A stretch of 7,275 nt of DNA from Nitriliruptoraceae bacterium. GTDB lineage: Bacteria > Actinomycetota > Nitriliruptoria > Nitriliruptorales > Nitriliruptoraceae. The position numbers were made by a program, and so were the translations under genes. Location of the stretch: the NCBI GenBank assembly GCA_007123425.1, contig SKLC01000315.1, positions 1 to 7,275 on the forward strand, written 5' to 3'. Below are positions 1 through 5,346 of this stretch, in pieces. The stretch's first letter is position 1. The number at the start of each line of letters is the position of its first letter. Under the pieces are notes generated by a model. That model saw only the letters and a program-made list of their open reading frames with translations. It searched no databases and was not told the origin of the DNA.

Positions 1-972
1 CTGGCCTCGGGCCAGGCGACCGTGCTGCTCGGCGGCGTGGCCTGCCGGGAACGGGGGCTGCTCGCCGCAAGCCGGATCGAGCAGGCGACCGGCGCCCAGG
101 TCCTGGTCGAGACCTTCCCCGCGCGCCTGGAGCGGGGCGCGGGGCTTCCGGGCTTCGACCGCCTGGCCTACCTCGGCGAGGCGGCCGTGCAGCAGCTGGC
201 GGGACAGCGTCACCTGGTGCTCGCGGGGGCGCGCTCGCCGGTGTCGTTCTTCGCCTACCCGGACAAGCCGGGGGACCTGGTGCCCGACGGCACCGAGGTG
301 CACGTGCTGGCCAGCGGCGCCGACGACGTGCTCGCTGCCCTCGAGGCCGTCGCCGACGAGGTGGCCGCCGGGGTGGAGCCCGTGCTGGCCCCGGCGTCGC
401 GCCCGGAGCCGCCCACCGGCGAGCTCACCTTCGCCAACTGGGCCGAGGTGGTGGGGGCACTGCTGCCCGAGCACGCGATCGTGTGCGACGAGGCGAACAC
501 CTCGGGCACGGGGCTGCCGGCGGCGACCGCGGGAGCGCCCCGGCACGACTGGCTGACCCTGACCGGCGGTGCCATCGGTCAGGGGCTGCCGCTGGCGGTG
601 GGAGCGGCGGTGGCCTGTCCGGACCGGCCCGTGATCGCCCTCGAGGCCGACGGCAGCGCGATGTACACCATCCAGGCGCTGTGGTCGATGGCGCGCGAGG
701 GCCTCGACGTCACCACCGTGGTGCTGAGCAACCGCGCCTACGCGATCCTGCGCCTCGAGCTGCAGCGCGTCGGCGCCGACGCCGGCGGGCCCACCACGGA
801 GTCGCTGCTCGACCTCTCGCGGCCGGAGCTGGACTTCGTGGCCCTGGCCGCCGGCATGGGGGTGCCCGCCAGCCGTGCGACCACCGCGGAGGAGCTCGCG
901 GAGCAGTTCTCCCGTGCGGTGAGCGAGCCCGGGCCACACCTCATCGAGGCGATCGTGCCGCCCCTGCTGTGA
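1..972 (+). CDS. Acetolactate synthase-like ThDP-dependent enzyme, C-terminal part (5' truncated)
   Basis: The reading frame is open from the first base and ends at TGA 970-972, leaving 323 residues; the N-terminal pyrimidine-binding domain lies outside the window. The visible part has the central domain (roughly nt 1-380) followed by the C-terminal PP domain that binds the diphosphate of thiamine diphosphate. The cofactor/metal motif reads E-A-D-G-S-A-M-Y-T (nt 643-669), and the downstream metal-ligand Asn is in L-S-N-R-A-Y (Asn codon 730-732). T-G-G-A-I-G-Q-G-L-P sits just before, as usual in this superfamily. The usual first Gly of GDG is Ala. As I recall, ADGSAMYT is typical of an actinobacterial/proteobacterial subfamily labelled 'acetolactate synthase large subunit' but resembling benzoylformate decarboxylase (MdlC). 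No small regulatory subunit gene follows, and the next gene is on the other strand, so true branched-chain synthesis is doubtful. A 2-keto acid decarboxylase or carboligase role is equally likely. Family is confident; substrate is not. Confidence 0.9.
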   Translation: MASGQATVLLGGVACRERGLLAASRIEQATGAQVLVETFPARLERGAGLPGFDRLAYLGEAAVQQLAGQRHLVLAGARSPVSFFAYPDKPGDLVPDGTEVHVLASGADDVLAALEAVADEVAAGVEPVLAPASRPEPPTGELTFANWAEVVGALLPEHAIVCDEANTSGTGLPAATAGAPRHDWLTLTGGAIGQGLPLAVGAAVACPDRPVIALEADGSAMYTIQALWSMAREGLDVTTVVLSNRAYAILRLELQRVGADAGGPTTESLLDLSRPELDFVALAAGMGVPASRATTAEELAEQFSRAVSEPGPHLIEAIVPPLL

Positions 973-1018
973 GCCGGCCGCGCCCGGGCTCCCCGCGGGG
1001 TGTCGGCCGCGGGGTCCG

Positions 1019-1041
1019 CGGGCCCCGGACTCGAGGGCCCG
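1019..1041. terminator. Inverted repeat between convergent genes, putative bidirectional terminator
   Basis: The arms CGGGCCC (1019-1025) and GGGCCCG (1035-1041) form a 7-bp all-GC stem with a 9-base loop. They lie in the 78-base gap between the ThDP enzyme stop (972) and the cupin stop (1051), which converge. There is no T-run on either side, so it would be a U-poor hairpin of the kind common in actinobacteria. The rest of the gap is GC-rich with other partial palindromes (for example CCCCGCGGGG at 991-1000), so the exact fold is uncertain. Confidence 0.4.
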
Positions 1042-1050
1042 GAGCGGCTG

Positions 1051-1446
1051 TCAGTGGTCGTGCTCGGCCGCGTCCGCCTCGGCCTTGTCGGCGTGCACGG
1101 TGCCCGGGGGGTGCTCCGGGGGCGCGTAGGCGGTCACCAGCCGCAGCGGCCGGTCGCCGGAGTTGACGAAGTTGTGCCGGACGCCCGCGCGCACGAGCAC
1201 CAGCCGACCCGCAGCGACCTCGGAGCGCTCGCCGTCGAGGATCGCCTCCCCGTCACCATCGATGAAGAAGAGCATCTGATCGACGTCGGGATGGGTCTCC
1301 TCGCCGATCTCCTGGCCCGGGGGGATGGTCATCACCACGATCTGCATCTTCGGGCCCGTCATCAGCACGCGGCGGAAGTCGTCGCTGGTGCGGGCGATGT
1401 CGACGATGTCGACGTTGTCGAGCGTCGGCTCCTCGGCTGGGGTCAT
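1051..1446 (-). CDS. Single-domain cupin protein
   Basis: This is a 131-residue cytoplasmic protein with one conserved beta-barrel cupin domain. Cupin motif 1 is recognisable as G44 ... E50-T-H52-x4-Q57 ... G66, and motif 2 as G80-x7-G88-x2-H91-x3-N95. H52, Q57 and H91 (with E50) are the candidate metal ligands. The C-terminal segment A-P-P-E-H-P-P-G-T-V-H plus a short acidic, His-containing tail is typical of a widespread small cupin family (Bh2720-like) of unknown substrate. The ATG at 1444-1446 is chosen because GAGAGGA lies about 6 bases upstream; the frame stays open to 1617, but the extra 57 residues are Arg/Pro-rich and look non-coding. A promoter-like pair sits just upstream. It is transcribed away from the PH-like gene and converges on the ThDP enzyme. 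An enzymatic (dioxygenase or isomerase) or ligand-binding role cannot be chosen from sequence. Confidence 0.88.
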   Translation of the reverse strand: MTPAEEPTLDNVDIVDIARTSDDFRRVLMTGPKMQIVVMTIPPGQEIGEETHPDVDQMLFFIDGDGEAILDGERSEVAAGRLVLVRAGVRHNFVNSGDRPLRLVTAYAPPEHPPGTVHADKAEADAAEHDH

Positions 1447-1474
1447 GGTGCATCCTCTCGTCGGCGTGCCGCTC

Positions 1475-1503
1475 ACGCTATTGCGGCGTGCCCCGCTCGT
1501 CAC
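1475..1503 (-). promoter_or_regulatory. Putative sigma-70-type promoter of the cupin gene
   Basis: Read on the minus strand, GTGACG (1503-1498) matches four of six bases of TTGACA and TAGCGT (1480-1475) fits TANNNT. They are separated by exactly 17 bases. Transcription would start near 1468, giving a leader of about 20 bases that contains the GAGAGGA ribosome-binding site of the cupin. This is pattern matching only. Confidence 0.45.
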
Positions 1504-1601
1504 CCGTCCTCGGGGTCGGGGACGGCCATGCCGCGGACCCGGGGTCAAGTCGCGGCGGGGACCGGTCGATGATCGAGGCCACGACGGAGGAAGGGCCCGC
1601 C

Positions 1602-1988
1602 GTGGGACTGCTCGCACGTGGCCGTCAGCGGGCGCTCCGGCTGCTGGCAGCCGACGAGGTGGTCGTGGCCTCCCTGCAGGGCATCGAGGCCGAGGGACGC
1701 CGGCGACGGTTCGTGCTGGTCACCGACCGCCGCCTGCTGGTGGGGTCCGCCCGGGGCGAGGAGCCCACCGACCTCGCGTTGATCGGCACGACGGCCCGGT
1801 TCGAGACCGCCCGGAGCCGGCTGATCATCGACAACGACGGAGCCGAGATCGCCCTGCGGGACGTGGACCCGGGCCCGGCACGGGCCCTGGTCGCCGTGCT
1901 CGATCAGCACCGGGGGCCCTCGGACGTCGGCGGCCCGGCGCGGCCCGGGGTGCGCGTCCTCGATGGCGTCGCGCACGACACCGCCTGA
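1602..1988 (+). CDS. Small protein with bacterial PH-like domain signature, hypothetical
   Basis: This encodes a 128-residue soluble protein with no signal peptide or membrane helix. The stretch F-V-L-V-T-D-R-R-L-L-V-G (about residues 37-48) followed by short alternating beta-strand-like segments (58-67, 73-77, 82-86) and a closing helix (90-103) resembles the bacterial PH-like domains (bPH/YokE type), in which 'hxhTxxRLhh' is the hallmark. The C-terminal 25 residues look disordered (Gly/Pro-rich). The GTG start at 1602 is preferred because GGAGGAAGG ends 7 bases upstream. An in-frame ATG at 1569 would add 11 residues but has a poor Shine-Dalgarno. It is divergent from the cupin and convergent with the crotonase, so it appears to be a lone gene. 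Family assignment is by motif only and no function is known to me. Confidence 0.72.
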   Translation: MGLLARGRQRALRLLAADEVVVASLQGIEAEGRRRRFVLVTDRRLLVGSARGEEPTDLALIGTTARFETARSRLIIDNDGAEIALRDVDPGPARALVAVLDQHRGPSDVGGPARPGVRVLDGVAHDTA

Positions 1989-1990
1989 GC

Positions 1991-2022
1991 GGGCGAGCGG
2001 GACGCCCTCAGCGCTGCTCGCC
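1991..2022. terminator. Inverted repeats at convergent junction, possible terminator
   Basis: The 19-base gap between the PH-like gene stop (1988) and the crotonase stop (2008) offers two alternative hairpins. GGGCG (1991-1995) can pair with CGCCC (2003-2007) with a 7-base loop. GGCGAGC (1992-1998) can pair with GCTCGCC (2016-2022), reaching into the crotonase 3' end. They exclude each other. There is no T-run. Chance pairing is possible at this GC content. Confidence 0.3.
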
Positions 2023-2799
2023 GCCACCCCCGAGGTAGGCGGCGGCGATCTGCTTGCACTCCGGGTCGGCGAAGGCCGCCGCGAAGACCGCCACGTCCGC
2101 GCGTGGGCCGCCGTCGGCGTCCGGGACCGACGGGGCGGCCTGCTCGACCTGTCGCTTGGTGGTGCGCAGCACCAGCGCGGGCTTGGCCGCCAGCGTCGTC
2201 GCCAGCTCCGTGGTCGCCTCCCCCAGCCGCTCCGGGTCGACCACACGGGAGACGAGGCGCAGCTGGGCCGCCTCCGGGGCCTCGAAGGTCCGGCCGGTCA
2301 GCACGAGCTCCTTGGTGGCGGCCGGCCCCACCTCGCGCACGAGGCGCGGGATGCCGGTCCACAGCAGCGGTACCCCGAGGTCGACCTCGGGGATCCGGAA
2401 GCGGGCGTCCGCGGCCGCGACGCGGAGGTCGCACGCGGAGGCCAACACGACCCCGCCTCCCACGCAGTGCCCGTGGATCGAGGCGATCGTGAGCGCCTGC
2501 ATGCCGCCGACCGCCTCGACCATCGCGCGGCCGACCACGCCGGACTCCTCGGGCGGGCCGAGCTCGCTCCAGCTGGGATCGGCGAGGTCGAAGCCGGCGC
2601 AGAACGACCGGCCCGCGCCGGCGAAGACGGCCACCTTGACCTCGTCACGCGTGTCGAGCCACCCCGCGACCGCGGCCAGCTCCTCGAGCGTCGCGCGGTC
2701 GAGCGCGTTGAGCTTGGCGGGGCGGTCGAGCATCACCCTGGCCACGGCGCCCTCGATGTCGACGCGGACCGTGGTGGTCGATGGTGGGGTCGCCGTCAT
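2008..2799 (-). CDS. Enoyl-CoA hydratase/isomerase (crotonase) family protein
   Basis: This is a 263-residue crotonase-fold protein of normal family length that acts on an acyl-CoA in the cytoplasm. The N-terminal V-x-L-D-R-P-x-K-L-N-A-L (22-33) is the CoA-binding start of the fold. The oxyanion-hole segments are A-G-R-S-F-C-A-G-F-D-L (62-72) and I-H-G-H-C-V-G-G-G (108-116). Of the two glutamates used by true enoyl-CoA hydratases, the second is present (E138 in I-P-E-V-D-L-G-V), but the position of the first, two residues after the GGG run, is Val118. A canonical hydratase is therefore unlikely; an isomerase or another crotonase reaction fits better. The ATG at 2797-2799 has GCAGGAGA about 5 bases upstream. 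The same-strand DUF4190 gene lies 112 bases upstream but is separated by a strong hairpin, so it is probably transcribed alone. Family is certain; substrate and reaction are unknown. Confidence 0.93.
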   Translation of the reverse strand: MTATPPSTTTVRVDIEGAVARVMLDRPAKLNALDRATLEELAAVAGWLDTRDEVKVAVFAGAGRSFCAGFDLADPSWSELGPPEESGVVGRAMVEAVGGMQALTIASIHGHCVGGGVVLASACDLRVAAADARFRIPEVDLGVPLLWTGIPRLVREVGPAATKELVLTGRTFEAPEAAQLRLVSRVVDPERLGEATTELATTLAAKPALVLRTTKRQVEQAAPSVPDADGGPRADVAVFAAAFADPECKQIAAAYLGGGGEQR

Positions 2800-2861
2800 C
2801 TCGTCTCCTGCTGCCCGTCGGCGCCGTCGCGGTCGAGCCTATGCACGCCGGCCCCGCACCG

Positions 2862-2901
2862 GGCACCCGCACCGACGCTCGCCGCCGCGAGCGCGGGTGC
2901 C
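2862..2901 (-). terminator. Strong bulged hairpin after the DUF4190 gene, putative terminator
   Basis: The outer arms GGCACCCGC (2862-2870) and GCGGGTGCC (2893-2901) pair perfectly over 9 bp. Nested inside, GCTCGC (2877-2882) pairs with GCGAGC (2887-2892) around a 4-base loop, leaving a one-sided 6-base bulge (2871-2876). The structure begins 10 bases past the stop codon of the minus-strand DUF4190 gene (2912). It lies before the start of the downstream crotonase, where a terminator would be expected. No T-run follows. Confidence 0.55.
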
Positions 2902-2911
2902 TCCGACCTCG

Positions 2912-3205
2912 TCAGAGGGAGAGGAAGATCGCCAGCACGACCCCGCTGAGCAGCAGCCCCAGCAGCGCGAGCCCGATGCCCACCCACCCCAGGATGCGGC
3001 CGATGCGCCCCATCTCGTCGGTGTAGAGCTGGGGCGCGCGCTCCACCTCCTGGCGGGACTGCGAGGCGAACACCAGCGCGAGGATGGAGCCCACCAGCGG
3101 CAGCGCCGTGAGGCCGAGGATGCCCATGACCAGGGCGACCACGCCCGTGGTCGGATTGCTCGGGGCGCGTGGTGGGGGTCTGCTCACGTCGCTCGTGTCG
3201 CTCAT
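2912..3205 (-). CDS. DUF4190-type small membrane protein
   Basis: This 97-residue protein has a Pro/Ser-rich polar N-terminus (1-19), then two hydrophobic helices at about 20-47 and 69-96. They are joined by a charged loop with S-R-Q-E-V-E-R. The Gly-rich helices (G-V-V-A-L-V-M-G-I-L-G; G-R-I-L-G-W-V-G-I-G-L-A-L-L-G), with the A-x-x-x-S-R-x-E loop between them, match the DUF4190 pattern. These are short two-helix integral membrane proteins of unknown function, common in actinobacteria and often with a proline-rich cytoplasmic N-terminus. The ATG at 3203-3205 follows GGTGGGG at only 2 bases, too close for a good Shine-Dalgarno, and the gene may be translated from a leaderless transcript. It is divergent from the PIG-L gene. 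Length is normal for the family. Confidence 0.8.
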   Translation of the reverse strand: MSDTSDVSRPPPRAPSNPTTGVVALVMGILGLTALPLVGSILALVFASQSRQEVERAPQLYTDEMGRIGRILGWVGIGLALLGLLLSGVVLAIFLSL

Positions 3206-3211
3206 GGCCCC

Positions 3212-3217
3212 ACCGTA
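3212..3217 (-). promoter_or_regulatory. Possible -10 element of a leaderless DUF4190 transcript
   Basis: On the minus strand TACGGT (3217-3212) fits TANNNT and ends 6 bases before the ATG of the DUF4190 gene. That spacing would place transcription start at or next to the ATG itself, as in the leaderless mRNAs common in actinobacteria. No convincing -35 hexamer is visible. The element lies inside the first of two CCGTAGGC direct repeats (3213-3220 and 3228-3235). Confidence 0.35.
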
Positions 3218-3235
3218 GGCCGGGCGGCCGTAGGC
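3213..3235 (+). repeat. Pair of 8-bp direct repeats in a divergent intergenic region
   Basis: CCGTAGGC occurs at 3213-3220 and 3228-3235, 15 bases apart start to start, in the 86-base gap between the divergent DUF4190 and PIG-L genes. On the plus strand the second copy contains TAGGCT (3231-3236), which fits TANNNT and could be the -10 for the PIG-L gene. On the minus strand the first copy overlaps the -10 proposed for DUF4190. This could be a duplicated regulator site or promoter half, or chance. Confidence 0.3.
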
Positions 3236-3291
3236 TGCGAGCGGATGGCCGACCGCTCACGGACGGGCGTGGGCACGAGCGGGAGCATGGC

Positions 3292-4020
3292 GTGACCGAC
3301 GACCACGATGGCGGGCTGGAGCTGATCGACCCCGAGGTGGCGCGGGTGCTGGCGATCGCCGCCCACCCCGACGACCTCGAGTACGGCGCCGCGGCGGCGA
3401 TCGCGCGCTGGCGCCGCGATGGTGCCCAGGTGGCCTACCTGCTGGCCACGCGCGGCGAGGCCGGCATCGACGCCATCCCGCCCGAGGAGTGCGGGCCCCT
3501 GCGCGAGGAGGAGCAGCGGGCCAGCGCGGCCGTCGTGGACGTCGAGGTGGTGGAGTTCCTCGACCACGCCGACGGGGTGCTCGAGTACGGCCTCGAGCTG
3601 CGACGCGACCTGGCCGCCGCGATCCGGCGTCACCGGCCCGACACGGTGATCACCCTCAACCACCGGGAGACCTTCGGCGCCCCCGGGGCCCGCAACTCCG
3701 CCGATCACCGGGCCCTGGGGGAGGCCGTGCTCGACGCTGCCGCCGATGCCGGCAACCGGTGGATCTTCCGCGATGCGGGGGGCGATGCACACAAGGTCGC
3801 GCGGGTGCTGGTGGCCTCCTCGCCGCTCGCGCGCCACGCCGTCGACGTCAGCGACACGGTGGATCTCGCCGTGGCATCGCTGGCCGCGCACCGTGCCTAC
3901 CTCGAGGGCCTGGGCGACCATCCGATGTCGGACCCCGAGGTGCTGCGGTGGTGGCTCGCCGACGTGGGCGCGCGCGTCGGCCGTGAGGCGGCGCTGGCTG
4001 TGGAGCTGTTCGAGATGTGA
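3292..4020 (+). CDS. PIG-L/LmbE family zinc-dependent deacetylase
   Basis: This 242-residue protein belongs to the family that hydrolyses N-acetyl groups from GlcNAc-containing or related amide substrates, in the cytoplasm. The zinc/catalytic signature A-A-H-P-D-D-L-E-Y-G places H25 and D28 as zinc ligands and D27 as the likely general base. The third ligand is H139 in S-A-D-H-R-A-L, and N-H at 123-124 precedes it, as in MshB and LmbE. T-R-G-E-A-G follows the second strand, as is usual. The GTG start at 3292 is chosen because GGGAG lies 6 bases upstream; the frame is open farther back (to 3169), but that part overlaps the divergent gene and looks non-coding. Mycothiol enzymes MshB and Mca are longer (about 290-300 residues) and nothing mycothiol-related is adjacent, so I would not name it mshB or mca. 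It stands alone, converging on the flavin oxidoreductase gene 23 bases away. Family is confident; substrate is unknown. Confidence 0.9.
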   Translation: MTDDHDGGLELIDPEVARVLAIAAHPDDLEYGAAAAIARWRRDGAQVAYLLATRGEAGIDAIPPEECGPLREEEQRASAAVVDVEVVEFLDHADGVLEYGLELRRDLAAAIRRHRPDTVITLNHRETFGAPGARNSADHRALGEAVLDAAADAGNRWIFRDAGGDAHKVARVLVASSPLARHAVDVSDTVDLAVASLAAHRAYLEGLGDHPMSDPEVLRWWLADVGARVGREAALAVELFEM

Positions 4021-4024
4021 CCGC

Positions 4025-4044
4025 GCCCGGGCCGTGCGCCGGGT
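4025..4044. terminator. Weak hairpin in the convergent gap after the deacetylase
   Basis: GCCCGG (4025-4030) can pair with CCGGGT (4039-4044, one G-U pair) around an 8-base loop. It fills the 23-base gap between the stop of the deacetylase (4020) and the stop of the flavin oxidoreductase (4044). It is the least convincing of the convergent-junction hairpins. Confidence 0.25.
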
Positions 4045-5033
4045 CAGGCGGCCTGGCGGGCGTGGGCGTCGCCGAGCAGCTCGAGCGCCTGCAGCCGGTC
4101 CTCGCGCCGCGGGGCCGACAGCGAGACCATCAGCTCGTCGGCGTCGGCGTGGGCCGCGAACTCCTCGAGCTGCCCCAGGGCCTCCGACGGGGTGCCCACC
4201 GCCGAGTAGCGCAGCATGTTGTCGACCTGGCGGCCGGCCTGGGAGTCCAACAGCATCTCGAGCTCGTCGTCGGTGAGCTTGCGGCTGCCCCGCACCAGCA
4301 GCTGCGCGCGCCGGCGACGGGTGTCCTGGAACTGCTCGGAGGCCCGCTGGGCGTCCTCGTCGGCGACGACGTTGACCCCGGCGATGACGTAGGGCTCGGA
4401 CAGCTGTGCCGAGGGCCGGAACTCGCGCCGGTAGGCGGCCACCGCCTCGAGCAGCGCGTCGGGGGCGAAGTGCGAGGCGAACGCGTAGGGCAGACCGAGG
4501 GCGGCCGCCAGCTTCGCGCCGAACAGCGAGGAGCCCAGGATGGTGAGCGGCACGTGGGTGCCCTTGCCGGGCACGGCCTCGATGCCGGGCACCCGGCTCT
4601 CGTCGCCCAGGTAGCCCTGCAGCTCGAGGACATCGTCGGGGAAGCGCTCGGCGGCTGCCGGCGTGCGGCGCAGGGCTCGCAGCGTCTCCTGGTCCGTGCC
4701 CGGGGCCCGCCCCAGGCCCAGGTCGATCCGCTCCGGGTGCAGCGAGGCCAGCGTCCCGAACTGCTCGGCGATCGTCAGCGGGGCGTGGTTGGGCAGCATG
4801 ATCCCGCCCGCGCCCAGCCGGATCGTGGACGTGTGAGCGGCCACATGGCCGATCAGCACGCTGGTGGCCGACGACGCGATGGCGCGCATGTTGTGGTGCT
4901 CGGCGTACCAGACGCGCTCGAAGCCCCATGCCTCGGCGCGGCGGGCCACCTCGACGCAGCCGTGGAGCGCGTCGGCCGGCGTCTCGTCGCGGCCCACCAG
5001 GGCGAGGTCGAGCAGGGAGAGGGGAGTGGTCAC
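4044..5033 (-). CDS. LLM-class (luciferase-like) flavin-dependent oxidoreductase
   Basis: This 329-residue TIM-barrel protein of the bacterial luciferase family uses reduced FMN or F420. The single-domain 'MsnO8/YhbW-like' subgroup (luciferase-family oxidoreductase, group 1) is recognised by several features. These are the N-terminal S-L-L-D-L-A strand, V-W-Y-A-E-H-H-N (41-48), the G-A-G-G-I-M-L-P-N-H-A-P-L-x-I-A-E-Q segment (74-91), and E-R-I-D-L-G-L-G-R-A-P-G-T-D (101-114). The middle has I-L-G-S-S-L-F-G-A-K-L-A-A-A-L-G-L-P-Y-A-F-A-S-H-F, the usual phosphate-binding and barrel-closing region. The family's usual length is about 320-340, so it is complete. The start is GTG at 5031-5033, with GAGG 6 bases upstream. 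It is transcribed divergently from the ArsR operon across a 313-base gap. A flavin monooxygenase next to an organoarsenical-type exporter is suggestive, but the separate orientation gives no proof of linkage. Substrate is unknown. Confidence 0.92.
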   Translation of the reverse strand: MTTPLSLLDLALVGRDETPADALHGCVEVARRAEAWGFERVWYAEHHNMRAIASSATSVLIGHVAAHTSTIRLGAGGIMLPNHAPLTIAEQFGTLASLHPERIDLGLGRAPGTDQETLRALRRTPAAAERFPDDVLELQGYLGDESRVPGIEAVPGKGTHVPLTILGSSLFGAKLAAALGLPYAFASHFAPDALLEAVAAYRREFRPSAQLSEPYVIAGVNVVADEDAQRASEQFQDTRRRRAQLLVRGSRKLTDDELEMLLDSQAGRQVDNMLRYSAVGTPSEALGQLEEFAAHADADELMVSLSAPRREDRLQALELLGDAHARQAA

Positions 5034-5164
5034 CGAAGGCCTCGCACGTCAGGTGGTCGCGGCACGTTCCGGCCGGGCTCACTCGCCGACGGGGCGGGCG
5101 CGACCAGGACGAGGGCCGAGGGTACTGACCGCATCCGGTGTGCGAGCCTGGATCCTGCGCGCGA

Positions 5165-5186
5165 CTCGTCGCGGCAGCGCGACGAG
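5165..5186. repeat. Perfect 9-bp inverted repeat with 4-base loop
   Basis: CTCGTCGCG (5165-5173) and CGCGACGAG (5178-5186) are exact reverse complements around GCAG. The hairpin lies about 130 bases upstream of the flavin oxidoreductase start and 160 bases upstream of the ArsR start. It is not at the end of any gene I can see. It could be an operator for a dimeric regulator, a terminator for an unseen transcript, or an RNA structure in a long leader. Confidence 0.5.
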
Positions 5187-5308
5187 CCACCCTGCCGGCC
5201 CCGTCGTTCCCGGACGCCCCGGCGCCACGGCGATCGGCGTCGGGGCCAGGGACCTGTGGCCCGGCCATGACAGGGCCACCGCCACCGGTGGGACGACGGG
5301 GCGCGGCG

Positions 5309-5314
5309 TATGTT
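5309..5314 (+). promoter_or_regulatory. Putative -10 element of the ArsR-permease-thioredoxin operon
   Basis: TATGTT fits TANNNT and is one of very few AT-rich hexamers in the gap. Transcription would begin near 5321, about 26 bases before the ArsR start. No good -35 hexamer is seen 16-18 bases upstream (5285-5292 is CCGGTGGG), so the promoter would be weak or depend on another factor. Confidence 0.35.
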
Positions 5315-5330
5315 CCAGGGAGAGTTGGAA
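5313..5330 (+). promoter_or_regulatory. Candidate ArsR operator, TTCCA-N8-TGGAA dyad
   Basis: TTCCA (5313-5317) and TGGAA (5326-5330) are perfect inverted half-sites around an 8-base centre. They overlap the end of the proposed -10 and the expected transcription start, and end 16 bases before the ArsR GTG. ArsR-family repressors generally bind such dyads at their own promoters and are released by metal binding. The location is right and the sequence is AT-rich against its surroundings. No comparison sequences were available. Confidence 0.45.
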
Positions 5331-5346
5331 TGTCGCGGGAGGCGTC

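Larger units (their letters stand above)
5034..5346. other. Gene-free divergent intergenic region
   Basis: These 313 bases separate the starts of the flavin oxidoreductase (-) and the ArsR-type gene (+). Open frames run through it on both strands but give Arg/Pro/Ala-rich, non-family sequence without plausible ribosome-binding sites, so I call no gene. It holds a perfect 9-bp hairpin (5165-5186), and close to the ArsR start a -10-like hexamer and a dyad that may be the operator. I found no convincing promoter for the flavin oxidoreductase. Confidence 0.7.

Noticed and set aside
991..1000. CCCCGCGGGG palindrome after the ThDP enzyme gene as a separate regulatory site
   Set aside because: With no loop it cannot form a hairpin easily, and short GC palindromes are expected in DNA of this composition; the stem at 1019-1041 is the better terminator candidate.
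1447..1617. Longer N-terminus for the cupin protein
   Set aside because: The additional 57 residues are Arg/Pro-rich, and a promoter-like pair and ribosome-binding site lie inside this stretch, pointing to the ATG at 1446.
3169..3291. N-terminal extension of the deacetylase by 41 residues
   Set aside because: The extra residues are Arg-rich, overlap the divergent DUF4190 gene, and GTG 3292 has a well-placed GGGAG.
1963..3295. Plus-strand open frames opposite the crotonase and DUF4190 genes (328 and 413 codons)
   Set aside because: They are shadows of well-supported minus-strand genes, with low-complexity translations and no start signals.
3292..4020. Identification of the PIG-L protein as the mycothiol enzyme MshB or Mca, with a link to thiol-based arsenic detoxification
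   Set aside because: It is shorter than those enzymes, no other mycothiol gene is present, and its gene is not co-transcribed with the ArsR operon.
4864..5346. Upstream extension of the ArsR-type frame to an ATG at 4864
   Set aside because: It would run antisense through the 5' end of the flavin oxidoreductase and gives no family-like sequence; GTG 5347 with GGGAGG gives the normal family length.
5034..5346. A hidden small gene or riboswitch in the divergent gap
   Set aside because: No frame has a credible start with a ribosome-binding site and protein-like composition, and I recognise no riboswitch motif; only simple inverted repeats are seen.
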